Notes: generated from the sequence alone by a model not told the origin. DNA of 64,000 nucleotides from Streptomyces pseudovenezuelae (GCF_001513955.1 NZ_KQ948148.1:345943-409942), one strand, 5' to 3'; shown: positions 1 to 10,612, counted from the stretch's first letter. Program-made: numbers and translations.

Positions 1-1
1 C

Positions 2-172
2 GACCCGGACGAGGTGCTGCGCTTCGACGCCCTACTGGCCGAGACGGAACGTCGGGAACGCTTGCTTCGAGCCCAGTCCGACGCCCTGGCGGAGGCCCGC
101 AGGTTGACGATCGCGGGCCTGGCCGACGGCACCCTGACCCTCGGCGAACTACGAACGACCAACCCCACGTAG
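2..172 (+). CDS. C-terminal end of an unidentified protein (partial)
   Basis: An open frame enters from the left edge and stops at TAG 170-172, giving the last 56 residues. The segment is rich in Arg, Glu, Leu and Ala (for example ETERRERLLRAQSDALAEAR) and looks like an amphipathic or coiled-coil helix followed by a short tail. It ends 33 bp before hsdM on the same strand, so it may belong to the same transcript. I do not recognise the family and the start lies outside the window. Confidence 0.5.
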   Translation, partial: DPDEVLRFDALLAETERRERLLRAQSDALAEARRLTIAGLADGTLTLGELRTTNPT

Positions 173-205
173 CCCATCCACCGACACCGTCTGGAAGAAG
201 GAACG

Positions 206-1838
<1,633 letters not shown>

Positions 1839-1846
<8 letters not shown>

Positions 1847-3038
1847 TTGGAAAACAATTCGGCTGCGCGATGTTTGCGATTCTGTTGACTACGGCTTGAC
1901 CGCTAGTGCGACATTGCAGGAAACCGGCACTCGCTTCCTTAGGATTACCGACATTGTTAGCCAGTCGCTCTCCTGGAATGATGTCCCATTTGTCTCCGTG
2001 ACTCGGGATCAGGAGGAGAAGTACCGAGTCGCTTCTGGGGATATCGTGATTGCCCGAACCGGAGCAACCACTGGTGTGAGTAGATGGCTGGGTAGCGTCC
2101 CCGACAGTGCTGTATTCGCCTCGTATCTAGTGCGACTGAAAATCTCAAGTAAACATGACTCGCGTTTCATTGGATATGCCCTTAAGGGAGATCAGTACTG
2201 GGATTATGTGCGCGGCGTGCTTGGTGACAAGTCGGCGCAACCCAACGCCAGCGCTACCACGCTCGTTGCCGCTCCGCTTTGTGTGCCTGACGACATCGCC
2301 GAGCAGCAGAGAATTGCCGATGTGCTTGGCTCGCTGGATGACAAGATTGCAATCAATGAACGGATCCGCGACACCACGCTGAGTCTTGCTCACTCCTGCT
2401 ACGAGTCTACGACCGCGAGTGCTAGTTCCGAGCGTATCGGCGACTTGGCGACGCTCTTTGACGGGCCACACGCCACGCCAAAGAAAACTAACAGTGGTCC
2501 TTGGTTTCTAAGCATCAGTAGTCTTAAGAACGGCTACATGGACCTCGCAGAGTCCGCACATCTTTCAGAGGAAGATTTCCCGCGCTGGACTCGACGGGTG
2601 CAGCCTCAGGCTGGGGACGTCCTGTTCTCGTATGAGACGCGGCTTGGCGACGCCGCTCTCATGCCGCCTGGTATTCGAGGCAGCTTGGGGCGTCGGATGG
2701 CATTGCTGCGTTGCAATTCATCCTCCGTTAATGGCGCATTGCTGCTGCATGCGTACCTCAGTTCTGCCTTCCAGGAGGAAATCAAACGCCGAACAATACA
2801 CGGAGCGACGGTCGACCGGCTGCCACTCAAGGAGATGCCTAACTGGGTCATCCAGCTGCCTGCCGAAGGTGATCGAAATCGGCTTTCTGCGCAACTCGGC
2901 ATGATGCATGACCGTGTTATTCAGACCGGGAAGGAGAGTCGCGCACTAGCGACTCTCCGCGACACCCTCCTCCCCCAACTGATGTCCGGCAAGCTCCGCG
3001 TCCGCGACGCCGAGAAGATCGTGGAGGACGCCGTATGA
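1839..3038 (+). CDS. hsdS: Type I restriction-modification system, specificity subunit S
   Basis: HsdS carries two target-recognition domains that choose the DNA sequence. I place the start at ATG 1839 because GGGGAGG lies just upstream; an in-frame ATG at 1803 lies deeper inside hsdM. The 399-residue product shows the central conserved helix around residues 162-195 (EQQRIADVLGSLDDKIAINE) and a matching distal helix near the C-terminus (LRDTLLPQLMSGKLRVRDA), the usual two-repeat layout. From about 1850 to 2930 the DNA is visibly richer in A+T than hsdM or hsdR, returning abruptly to high GC at about 2940. This suggests exchanged recognition domains. It overlaps hsdR by 4 bp (ATGA). Confidence 0.93.
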
Positions 3039-6000
3039 CCACCGAAGGCAACAGCGCCCCCACCCCCGCCCACCTCGACGCCAAAATGACCGAGTCCACC
3101 TGGGAGCACCTGGCCCTCGACGAACTCGGCCAACTCGCCTGGGAAGCCAAGCCCGGCAAAGACCTCGCCCCCGGCACCGGTCACCGCCGCGACTGGGACG
3201 ACCTGATCCTCCACGACGAGCTCCAGGCGGCCATCGAGAAGCTGAACCCGGAGCTGACCGCCACCGCCGTCCACGAAGCCCTCCGTATCGCCACCGACCC
3301 CACCTCCCGCGAGGCGTACCCGGAGAACAAGCAGGCGCACGAGCACCTGACCACCGGCATTCGCCTCACCTACACGGACGAGTTCGGGGCCGAGCAGACC
3401 CCCACCGTCCGCCTCGTCGACTTCACGGACCCCGACGCGAACAGCTACCTCGCCGTCAACCAGGTCACGGTCAGGGACACCGACGGCAGCCACCGCCGCT
3501 TCGACATCGTCCTGTACGTCAACGGCCTCCCCCTCGCCGTCGTCGAGCTCAAGAGCGCCTCCGACGAGAACGCCACCCTCAAGTCGGCGCACGCCCAACT
3601 CCAGACGTACGTCTCGGAGTTCCCGATCGCGTTCCGCTACAACGTGCTCTGCCTGGTCTCGGACGGCATAACCGCCAAGTACGGCACGGCGTTCACGCCG
3701 TATGAGCACTTCGCACCCTGGAACGTCGACCACGAGGGCAAGCCTGTCGACACCAACGAGCCCGGCTACGACGGCCTCGACGCCCTGAACCTGGCCATCC
3801 ACGGCCTGTTCACGCAGGAGCGGTTCCTCTCCCTCACCCGCAACTTCGTCAACTTCCCCCCGCCCAAGCCGGGCGAGCCCCTGACCGGCAAGCGCATCGC
3901 GAAGCCGCACCAGTACTTCGCGGTGAACAAGGCGGTGGACGCCGTCGTCGAGGCGGCACAGACGAACGGCCAGGCTGGCGTCGTCTGGCACACGCAGGGC
4001 GCGGGCAAGTCGGAGGAGATGGTGGAGACGGCCGCGCTGGTCCTCCGCCACCCGGCGCTCAACAATCCCACCATCGTCGTCATCACCGACCGCAACGACC
4101 TCGACGACCAGCTCTACGACACCTTCCTCGACAGCGAGTCCCTGCTGGGGGTAAGAGCTCACCAGATCGACACACGCGAGGCACTGCGCGCCGAGCTGAC
4201 GGGGCGCAACGTCGGCGGGATCGTCTTCACCACCCTCCAGAAGTTCGGCCTGAGCAAGGAGGAGAAGGACGCCGGCAAATCGCACCCGCTCCTCTCCGAG
4301 CGCCGCAACATCCTGGTGATCGTCGACGAGGCCCACCGCTCGCACTACGACAGCCTCGACGGCTACGCCCGCCACCTGCGCGACGCCCTGCCGTACGCCA
4401 CCCTTCTCGCCTTCACCGGTACGCCGATCTCGAAGGCCGAGGCCGACACCCGTGCCGTCTTCGGCAAGTACATCGACATCTACGACCTGAAGCGCGCCGT
4501 CGACGACGGGGCCACGGTCCGCGTGTTCCACGAGCCGCGTGTCATCAAGGTCGACCTGCCCAAGGACGTCGACCCGAACACGCTCGACGAGCAGGCCAAC
4601 ACCCTCACCGAGGGCATGGACGACGCCGAGCGCCGCCGAGCCATCCAGTACGCCACGACGATGAACACGCTCTACGGTGCCGAGGACCGCATAGCCAAGC
4701 TCGCGGACGACCTGATCGCCCACTGGGAGCAGCGCCGCGAGCTGGTCAAGCCCGACATCGGCTCCCCCGGCAAGGCGATGGTCGTGTGCGCGACCCGCGA
4801 GATCTGCGTACGGGTCTTCGACGCACTGGCCGAGCGGCGGCCCGGCTGGGTCAGTGACGAGGTCGACAAGGGCGTCATGAAGATCGTCTTCCACGGCGAC
4901 CGCTCCGATCCCGAGCACCTGCGCAAGCACTCGCTGCGCAAGTCGCAGCAGAAGGTCGTCCAGAAGCGCGCCAAGGACCCCGACGACGAGCTGGAACTGC
5001 TCATCGTGCACTCGATGCTGCTCACCGGCTACGACGCCCCGCCCATCCACACCCTGTACATGGACCGCCCGATGCAGGGCGCCAACCTGATGCAGGCACT
5101 CGCCCGCGTCAACCGCCGCTTCCGCGGCAAGCAGGACGGTCTCCTCGTCGGCTACGCGCCCCTCACCGACAACCTCACCAAGGCCCTGCGCGAGTACTCG
5201 GACCAGGACCGCAAGGACCAGACCCTCGGCGCGGACATCGAACGGGCCGTCACCGAGGTCAAGAATGAGATCGCCACCATCAAGGGCCTGCTGGCCGGGA
5301 GCCGTTGGAAGGAGTGGCTGGCCGACACCGGCCGCCCCGACACCCGCAAGCGTGCGCTGCGCCTGACCGCCGACTTCCTGCGCGACCCGAAGAACCCGGG
5401 GAACAAGGTCGAGCCCCCCGCCAAGCCGCTCTCCGTCCGCTTCAAGGACAGCGCCGCCCGGCTGGACCGCTTCTACCGCGTCTGCGCGATGAGCAAGGAG
5501 ATCGCCGAGCGCTGCGAGGACCTGGACGACTGGCGCCGCGACATCTCCTTCTTCAGCGAGGTCCGGGCCTGGATGATCAAGCTCGACGCCGCCCAGCGTG
5601 AGGCGAACGGGGAGCCGCTCAGCGCCGAGGTCCAGCGCTATCTCCAAGCCCTCGCCGCCTCCGTCGTCGACGCCGACGAGATCACCGACCTGTACGCGGA
5701 GGCCGGGATCGGCCGGCTGGACATCACCCGCCTCAACGAGGCGCAGCTGCGCAAGCTGGAGAACTCCGAGACCCCGCACCTGGTCACCGAGGCCCTGCGC
5801 CGCATGATCCAGCAGAAGATGCGCGAGGTGACCAAGCACAACGTCGTCCGCAACGAGAGCTTCACCGAGCGCCTGAACGACCTGATGAGGCGCTACATGC
5901 TCCAGCAGCTCACCAGCGCCCAGGTCATCGCCGAACTCGCCGCCCTGGCACGGGAGGTGTCGGCGGAAGCCCGCCGCGGCGAGCGCTTCGACCCGCCGCT

Positions 6001-6295
6001 GACCCACGCCGAGCTGGCCTTCTACGACGCCGTCGCCCACCGCGACATGGCCCAGGTGATGGAGGGCGGCGACGACACCCTCGCCAAGATCGCCCGTGCC
6101 CTCGTCAAGGACATCCAGAAGAACCTCTCCGTCGACTGGCTCTCCCGCGAACCCGTCCGGGCCAAGCTCCGGACCCGCATCCGCCGCGTGCTGGCGATGT
6201 TCGACTACCCGCCGGAGGAGGAGCGCGAGGCGGTCGACCTGGTCCTCAAGCAAATGGAGATCGTGGCCGCGCTCTGGGCACCGGCAGCGAAGTAG
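3035..6295 (+). CDS. hsdR: Type I restriction endonuclease, motor/nuclease subunit R
   Basis: HsdR translocates and cuts unmodified DNA together with HsdM and HsdS. The 1086-residue product has a PD-(D/E)XK nuclease domain with the E-x-K pair in VVELKSASDEN near residues 171-173, a Walker A motif TQGAGKSEE near 320, a DEAH box (VDEAHRSHYD) near 430, LLAFTGTPIS shortly after, and a helicase C-terminal motif QALARVNRRFRGKQDG near 690. A helical C-terminal domain likely docks on HsdM/HsdS. No disruption is seen, so the system looks intact. The ATGA junction couples it to hsdS. Confidence 0.95.
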   Translation: MTTEGNSAPTPAHLDAKMTESTWEHLALDELGQLAWEAKPGKDLAPGTGHRRDWDDLILHDELQAAIEKLNPELTATAVHEALRIATDPTSREAYPENKQAHEHLTTGIRLTYTDEFGAEQTPTVRLVDFTDPDANSYLAVNQVTVRDTDGSHRRFDIVLYVNGLPLAVVELKSASDENATLKSAHAQLQTYVSEFPIAFRYNVLCLVSDGITAKYGTAFTPYEHFAPWNVDHEGKPVDTNEPGYDGLDALNLAIHGLFTQERFLSLTRNFVNFPPPKPGEPLTGKRIAKPHQYFAVNKAVDAVVEAAQTNGQAGVVWHTQGAGKSEEMVETAALVLRHPALNNPTIVVITDRNDLDDQLYDTFLDSESLLGVRAHQIDTREALRAELTGRNVGGIVFTTLQKFGLSKEEKDAGKSHPLLSERRNILVIVDEAHRSHYDSLDGYARHLRDALPYATLLAFTGTPISKAEADTRAVFGKYIDIYDLKRAVDDGATVRVFHEPRVIKVDLPKDVDPNTLDEQANTLTEGMDDAERRRAIQYATTMNTLYGAEDRIAKLADDLIAHWEQRRELVKPDIGSPGKAMVVCATREICVRVFDALAERRPGWVSDEVDKGVMKIVFHGDRSDPEHLRKHSLRKSQQKVVQKRAKDPDDELELLIVHSMLLTGYDAPPIHTLYMDRPMQGANLMQALARVNRRFRGKQDGLLVGYAPLTDNLTKALREYSDQDRKDQTLGADIERAVTEVKNEIATIKGLLAGSRWKEWLADTGRPDTRKRALRLTADFLRDPKNPGNKVEPPAKPLSVRFKDSAARLDRFYRVCAMSKEIAERCEDLDDWRRDISFFSEVRAWMIKLDAAQREANGEPLSAEVQRYLQALAASVVDADEITDLYAEAGIGRLDITRLNEAQLRKLENSETPHLVTEALRRMIQQKMREVTKHNVVRNESFTERLNDLMRRYMLQQLTSAQVIAELAALAREVSAEARRGERFDPPLTHAELAFYDAVAHRDMAQVMEGGDDTLAKIARALVKDIQKNLSVDWLSREPVRAKLRTRIRRVLAMFDYPPEEEREAVDLVLKQMEIVAALWAPAAK

Positions 6296-6329
6296 CGGAC
6301 GGTGTCATCCCCGGCAGGCTAAAGTGTGA

Positions 6330-6349
6330 GTACGGGTACGTACCCGTAC
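6330..6349. promoter_or_regulatory. Perfect 20-bp palindrome upstream of the toxin-antitoxin pair
   Basis: GTACGGGTACGTACCCGTAC is its own reverse complement. It sits 25 bp before the antitoxin ATG and just after a TAAAGT hexamer (6320-6325) that could serve as a -10 box. Ribbon-helix-helix antitoxins usually repress their own operon by binding such palindromes, so this is the likely operator. Confidence 0.75.
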
Positions 6350-6374
6350 CCGCGAGTCAAGAGGAGCGCGCATC

Positions 6375-6632
6375 ATGCCCGACGCCAACGTACGTATCCC
6401 CGCCGACGCCCGCGATCGACTTGCGGAGATAGCTGCTGAGGAAGGGTTGTCCCTGCGTTCCTACCTGGCCCGGCTCGCCGAGACCCTGCTCACCCCGGCG
6501 GAACGGGCCGAGCGGGCGGCGAAGGCACGGGCAGTGCTGCGGGAGTGGAATGGCTACGACCCCGACGAGCGTGAGCAGACCGAACTGGATGCCGAACTGG
6601 ACCGCCGCATGGCCGAGGCGGGTGCCGCGTGA
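6375..6632 (+). CDS. Ribbon-helix-helix antitoxin (VapB-like)
   Basis: This 85-residue protein starts with a short beta strand (NVRIPAD) followed by two helices (ARDRLAEIAAEEG and LRSYLARLAETLL), the layout of a ribbon-helix-helix DNA-binding dimer. The acidic C-terminal half (EWNGYDPDEREQTELDAELDRRM) would be the toxin-wrapping region. A strong AGAGGAG ribosome site precedes the ATG. The stop overlaps the GTG of the next gene by 4 bp. Its expected roles are neutralising the PIN toxin and autorepression through the 6330-6349 palindrome. Family assignment is from fold pattern and context. Confidence 0.75.
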   Translation: MPDANVRIPADARDRLAEIAAEEGLSLRSYLARLAETLLTPAERAERAAKARAVLREWNGYDPDEREQTELDAELDRRMAEAGAA

Positions 6633-7009
6633 CCCGTGACGTACATGTGTTCCTCGACGAGAGCGCGATGGTGGCCGCTGGGCGAGGTAACGCCCTGGTC
6701 TCCCGGTTGATCCATCGCGCTCACGCCGAGTCTGGCTGGTTCCTGTACGCCACCGTGTGTGCTCTGGTCGAGGCCGACCGGGCGCGGCCCGGCACTGCGG
6801 AGCACATTGCCGCCCTGCCCGGCATCACGATCGTCGACCTTGACCTGTCAGCCGCCCTGTCCGTAGCCCGCGCGACGACGTGGGCTGACGCGCACACTCT
6901 TTACGCGGCCCAGCCCAGTCCCGACCGGCCGGATGGTGCGGTGATCGCGACCACCAGACCGCAGACGTGGAAGGAGCAGCCAGTGCGCGTCCTGGACGTC
7001 AGCCCCTAA
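6629..7009 (+). CDS. PIN-domain toxin (VapC-like ribonuclease)
   Basis: The product is 126 residues, the usual PIN toxin length. Candidate metal-binding acids are D10 (VFLDESAMVA), E48 (ATVCALVEADRA), D87 (TWADAHTLYAA) and D102 (PDGAVIATT), spaced as in PIN ribonucleases. Translation starts at GTG 6629, overlapping the antitoxin stop, as is typical for a coupled type II toxin-antitoxin pair. The gene ends 2 bp from the end of the convergent DUF433 gene. The motif fit is good but not textbook. Confidence 0.7.
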   Translation: MTRDVHVFLDESAMVAAGRGNALVSRLIHRAHAESGWFLYATVCALVEADRARPGTAEHIAALPGITIVDLDLSAALSVARATTWADAHTLYAAQPSPDRPDGAVIATTRPQTWKEQPVRVLDVSP

Positions 7010-7011
7010 AC

Positions 7012-7668
7012 TCAGGCGGCAAGGTGCACCACGGCCCGGCAGAGCGCGTCCACCTGCTCAGGCGTCATGTCGTAGTCGTACGCGATGTCCTCGACGGTCT
7101 CCCCCGCCTCCCACAAGTCGGTGATGGCCTGGACCGTGACGCGGTTGCCGGCCACCACAGGGAGACCGTGGCCGAACCTCGGATCGATCACGACGGGAAC
7201 GGAGTCCGGGTACTGCCTCAGCCGCAGGCTGGAGGGGAAGTCCTCGCCCGGCTCCCAGGTGAGGTAGCGGAGATAGTCGGAGACCACTTCGTGGATGGGG
7301 ACTTGGCCGTCGCGGGCTCTGCGGAGGTCTCCCCAGCCGTGCTCGATGAAGATGTCCACGCCGTCCGTGGCGATTCGCTTGGACACGAGGCCGTAGGGGG
7401 TGTCGAAGGCATCTCGTACGGCGGCGGCCGCTTCCCTGATCTCGCTCATGCGGAGTCCCAGGGAGCGAAGGGAACGCAGAACGTGCGCCTCGGCCACCGC
7501 GATGAACGGAACCGAGGGCTGTCCCTTCCGCACCGGCTCGACCTGGTGGACCAGCGGTGCTCCAGCGGCCTTGTTCTTCAGCCACGACGTGAGAGTCGAC
7601 TGTGGAATCTCAAGGTAGGAGGCGGTTTCCGTGGGCGTCAGAAGCCCGTCGTTGAACCTGTCGACCAT
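7012..7668 (-). CDS. HTH and DUF433 domain protein
   Basis: I start at the codon at 7668, which follows a strong AGGAGGAGG site; the open frame extends further upstream without such a site. The N-terminus (LLTPTETASYLEIPQSTLTSWLKN) is a MerR/excisionase-like helix-turn-helix. The C-terminal ~60 residues (FGHGLPVVAGNRVTVQAITDLWEAGETVEDIAYDY split over the DUF433 core) match DUF433, found in VapB45-type antitoxins. The middle ~100 residues are uncharacterised. It converges on the PIN toxin gene. It may be an antitoxin-like regulator whose partner is elsewhere, or an independent regulator. Confidence 0.75.
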   Translation of the reverse strand: MVDRFNDGLLTPTETASYLEIPQSTLTSWLKNKAAGAPLVHQVEPVRKGQPSVPFIAVAEAHVLRSLRSLGLRMSEIREAAAAVRDAFDTPYGLVSKRIATDGVDIFIEHGWGDLRRARDGQVPIHEVVSDYLRYLTWEPGEDFPSSLRLRQYPDSVPVVIDPRFGHGLPVVAGNRVTVQAITDLWEAGETVEDIAYDYDMTPEQVDALCRAVVHLAA

Positions 7669-7753
7669 GCCCCACCTCCTCCTGGCGCCGGATTTCGCAT
7701 CGTGCCACATCAAGCCTCCCACCTGCGGGTGGACCGCACACCCGGTCATCGGC

Positions 7754-8653
7754 TCAGCCGGCCGCACGTAGTGGGTCCCCGGCCCGGCAGTCCCGGCAGC
7801 GGCCGGGTTCCGCCGAACGGAACCCCCGGTCGCATCCGTCGCAGTTCCGCAGGGGCACGACCGTCGGGCGCACGGCGGATTCCGCGCTCCTGGCTGGTAG
7901 CGGCAGGGGAGTCTCCTTGAGGCGGTAGGCGAGGATGCCGACCGGGCGGGTGAGGAAGTAGTCCGGCAGACGTGCGGTGAGGTGATCCGTGATGTGCGTG
8001 GGCAGCAGGCCCGCCGCGAGCCACCGGGCGACGGCCGGGGCGAGGCGGGCGGTTTCCTGCGCGGACAGGATGAGGCGGGGGTCGACCCGGCGCAGTGCAG
8101 TGAGTACGGCTACGGCTCGGGGGTCGGCGTCGGCGAGCGAGACCGGTGCCTCCGCCTCCGCAGGTGCAGGCGCGGCCACTGTTGTCTCCACAGGCCCGGA
8201 CGCTGGTGTGACCGCAGCGGCGGCGCCCTGCTTTCGCGGTCCACGCGGCTTCGGCGGCTCGGGAGGCCCGTCCGGGTCTGGGTTCGGTTCCGTATCCGGA
8301 TCGCCGCCGGGGACGTCGTAGAAGTAGGTGCGGGTACGGACGTGCCCGGTGGACGTCCGCTCGCGGCGGCGCTCCAGGTAACCGGCCGCTTCCAACTCCC
8401 TGAGCGCCCGCGAGATCAGGATCTCGCCCTCGCTGAAGTGCTTGCACAGGGCCGGGATGGTCACGGGGGTGCCGTCGGGCAGGGAGGAGATGTACGCCGC
8501 GACGCCGACCGTGACCGCACTGCCGCGCCGCTGGGCGAGGTCGTTGGAGATCACGGTGAAGTCGGCCGTGAGGCGGGTGCGGACGTGGATCACGCCGGAG
8601 GTCGGAGCTCCGGCGTCGGCGCGCGAGGGCGCGTTAGACTGCGGGTCAGCCAT
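7754..8653 (-). CDS. Winged-helix DNA-binding protein, actinobacterial
   Basis: Start set at ATG 8653 (MADPQSNAPSRADAG) behind an AGGAAGAG site; upstream frame is low-complexity and unlikely to be coding. The 299-residue product has a winged-helix segment at about residues 20-95 (GVAAYISSLPDGTPVTIPAL, then RALRELEAAGYLERRRERT), a Pro-rich disordered linker, a second helical domain (ARWLAAGLLPTHITDHLTARL) and a C-terminal CDGC...CRDC cysteine pair that may bind zinc. This architecture occurs in Streptomyces regulators of unknown targets. Confidence 0.75.
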   Translation of the reverse strand: MADPQSNAPSRADAGAPTSGVIHVRTRLTADFTVISNDLAQRRGSAVTVGVAAYISSLPDGTPVTIPALCKHFSEGEILISRALRELEAAGYLERRRERTSTGHVRTRTYFYDVPGGDPDTEPNPDPDGPPEPPKPRGPRKQGAAAAVTPASGPVETTVAAPAPAEAEAPVSLADADPRAVAVLTALRRVDPRLILSAQETARLAPAVARWLAAGLLPTHITDHLTARLPDYFLTRPVGILAYRLKETPLPLPARSAESAVRPTVVPLRNCDGCDRGFRSAEPGRCRDCRAGDPLRAAG

Positions 8654-8934
8654 CGGGAAGGTGTCTCTTCCTGATCGGTCAGGCCCTCGTTCGGGATTGC
8701 AGTCCCGGCGGGGGCCGAAGTCTGTGTGCTGTTGTCGCGGCGAACGTAACCGTCCGTATCCCGCGCCTGCAAGCCGGTCACCCGGACGAGTGACGCGAGC
8801 CCTGCGGCCGGGGAGGGTGGGTGGGCGGGTAGTTCTTTCCCCCGGTTCTTTAGGGAGGTCAGCGGCCTGCCGGGCCCTCGCGGACAGGGGTCCGGTGAGC
8901 CCGGGACGTGGACGGTGACCAGGGCCCGGCGGGC

Positions 8935-9156
8935 TCAGTGACGGTGGCCTCCGGCCTTCAACTCGCCTATGAAAGCCGCCCAGGAGGCAGCCTCGAAGCA
9001 CAGCACCGGACCGTGCGGGACCTTGCTGTCACGGACGGGGACGGCGCTCTCCCGGAATCCGTCGGCCACCTCCACGCAGTCGCCGCCCGCCTGATTGCTG
9101 TAACTGCTCTTGCGCCAGGCGGCGCCGTTCAGATTTGGACGGGAGATTCGCGCCAC
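8935..9156 (-). CDS. DUF397 protein (Scr2-like)
   Basis: The 73-residue product has the DUF397 signature WRKSSYSN...GGDCVEVADG...VPVRDSKVPHGPVL and the ending SWAAFIGELKAG. DUF397 proteins form pairs with Scr1-type XRE proteins (characterised in S. coelicolor as Scr1/Scr2) that behave like an antitoxin/toxin pair and affect antibiotic production when overexpressed. The GTG start at 9156 has a GGAGGG site lying inside the upstream gene, which it overlaps out of frame by 128 bp. Confidence 0.9.
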   Translation of the reverse strand: MARISRPNLNGAAWRKSSYSNQAGGDCVEVADGFRESAVPVRDSKVPHGPVLCFEAASWAAFIGELKAGGHRH

Positions 9157-9976
9157 GGTAGCTGCCCTCCAGGGTGGACCGGATCATGTCGAGTGACATG
9201 AGAGGGGGCAGCGCTGCCGCCCGCAGCCGATCGTAAATCACCTTGTAGCGGCTGACGTTGGCTGGCTCTTCGATGAGTTGGCCGTAGTCCGAGCCCTCTG
9301 TGTAGGCCACTTCCGCGCCGTCCGGGAGTGTCAGGATCGTCAGCGATCCGCCCATCGCCTCGTGTCCGCCTTGGTCGAACGGCAGTACCTGCACGCTGAT
9401 GTGGCGCTCCTCTGCCTCACCGAGCAGTCGTGCCAGTTGCCGCCGCATCACGCCATGTCCGCCGATGGGGCGCCTCAGTACCGCCTCGTCCAGGATCACC
9501 ACCAGCTCCGGCCGGTCGGGCGAACTCAGTCGTGCCTGCCGTCCCATACGGGCCGCTACACGCTCCTCCAACTGTTCTTCGCTGTCGAGCATCGCGTCCA
9601 AAGCTAGAACCGCCCGCGCGTAGTCCTCCGTCTGCAACAGACCCGGCACCACATGCGCCGCGTACTGCCGGATGACCACCGCCCGTTCCGAGCAGGCCAT
9701 GAACCTCCGCGACCAGTCCGGAAACGCCTCCCGGTACACATACGGCCACAGCTCCACGAGCAAGTCATCCGCACCGAGGACCGCGTCCAGCGCCCGCGCC
9801 AGCTCCAGCGTCGGCTTCGCTCCGGACGCCCGCTCGATCTGCGTGATCCGCGTACCCACCACGTGAACCTTGTCGCCCAGTTCCGTCTGGGTCAGTCCGG
9901 CCGCGAGGCGAAGTCTGCGGACACGTGCACCGAACAGCGCGGCCATCGACGTACTGGGGTCAATTCCGTTGGCCAA
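9029..9976 (-). CDS. XRE-family regulator with DUF5753 (Scr1-like)
   Basis: The N-terminus (residues 15-70) is an XRE helix-turn-helix (LRLAAGLTQTELGDKVHVVG, then RITQIERASGAKPTLE). The rest is the DUF5753 domain, with landmarks VPGLLQTEDYARAV, LVVILDEAVLRRPIGG and VQVLPF. I use TTG 9976 because GGAAG lies 7 bp upstream, while ATG 9946 has no such site. The last ~42 residues are read from the DUF397 gene in another frame and are Arg/Gly-rich, so the functional domain probably ends near SLDMIRSTLEGSYR. It is divergent from the ATPase gene at 10125, a recurrent actinobacterial arrangement. Confidence 0.88.
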   Translation of the reverse strand: MANGIDPSTSMAALFGARVRRLRLAAGLTQTELGDKVHVVGTRITQIERASGAKPTLELARALDAVLGADDLLVELWPYVYREAFPDWSRRFMACSERAVVIRQYAAHVVPGLLQTEDYARAVLALDAMLDSEEQLEERVAARMGRQARLSSPDRPELVVILDEAVLRRPIGGHGVMRRQLARLLGEAEERHISVQVLPFDQGGHEAMGGSLTILTLPDGAEVAYTEGSDYGQLIEEPANVSRYKVIYDRLRAAALPPLMSLDMIRSTLEGSYRGANLPSKSERRRLAQEQLQQSGGRRLRGGGRRIPGERRPRP

Positions 9977-10124
9977 AGCGTCACTTCCGTTCCTTACGGG
10001 TTGAAAAGTAAGGACGCGTCACCTGTTGAGCGTAGGGCGACCGGACGAATCTTGAGTGCGGAACGTGACGATCCACGCACACCACGCCACATCCCCCGCT
10101 CGACAGCCAAGGACGGACCACGCC

Positions 10125-10589
10125 GTGCTGACAGAAACCACGAACGTACAGAGCGAACTGCCGCCTCTCGTCGCACAGTTCACCTCCTCACCTCGCGGTG
10201 CGCGGCTGGCCCGGCAGCTCGCCGTACGGCACCTGGAGGAGCGGGGGTATCCGCCGGCGTCGGACGCGTCGTGCGCGGTCGCCCTTGTGGTCGCCGAACT
10301 CTCCGCGAACGCTGTGCTCCACGGCCGGGTGCCGGGACACGGCTTCGGTCTCCGGGTCGCTGTCGACACGGCGGCGGGCCTGGTCCGCGTCGAGGTCTCG
10401 GACGCGGCCTCCGCGAAACGGCCCCCGGCGATGCCACCTTCGTCGGCTCCCGAGGGAGAGTCGGGCCGAGGGCTGCTCCTGGTGGACACCCTGGCCGTGC
10501 GCTGGGGTTCCGCACCGCGCCACCCGTTGGGCAAGACGGTGTGGGCGGAAGTGTCCATCGGCCGCCCAACTGTTTGGCAAGATGCTTGA
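10125..10589 (+). CDS. RsbW-like serine kinase/anti-sigma ATPase domain protein
   Basis: A single GHKL (HATPase_c) domain: N-box ALVVAELSANAVLHGRV, G1-like motif VRVEVSDAAS and G2-like ESGRGLLLVDTLAVRWG. Such single-domain proteins act as anti-sigma or anti-anti-sigma kinases or as partners of Scr1-type regulators. The frame is open from a GTG at 10056, but GTG 10125 has AAGGA upstream and gives the normal length (154 residues), so I prefer it. It diverges from the Scr1-like gene. Confidence 0.85.
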   Translation: MLTETTNVQSELPPLVAQFTSSPRGARLARQLAVRHLEERGYPPASDASCAVALVVAELSANAVLHGRVPGHGFGLRVAVDTAAGLVRVEVSDAASAKRPPAMPPSSAPEGESGRGLLLVDTLAVRWGSAPRHPLGKTVWAEVSIGRPTVWQDA

Positions 10590-10592
10590 GTT

Positions 10593-10612
10593 GCGATAAC
10601 CAGGGTTATCGC
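10593..10612. promoter_or_regulatory. Inverted repeat after the ATPase gene, upstream of the ATPase/DUF6119 operon
   Basis: GCGATAACC-AG-GGTTATCGC is a 9-bp perfect inverted repeat with a 2-bp centre, in a locally A+T-rich stretch. It starts 3 bp after the stop at 10589 and 137 bp before the next ATG. The short centre favours a protein-binding operator over an RNA hairpin. It may control the downstream candidate defence operon. Confidence 0.45.

Noticed and set aside
2921..6253. 1110-aa open frame antisense to hsdR
   Set aside because: Shadow frame caused by high third-position GC; the plus strand encodes a complete HsdR with all motifs.
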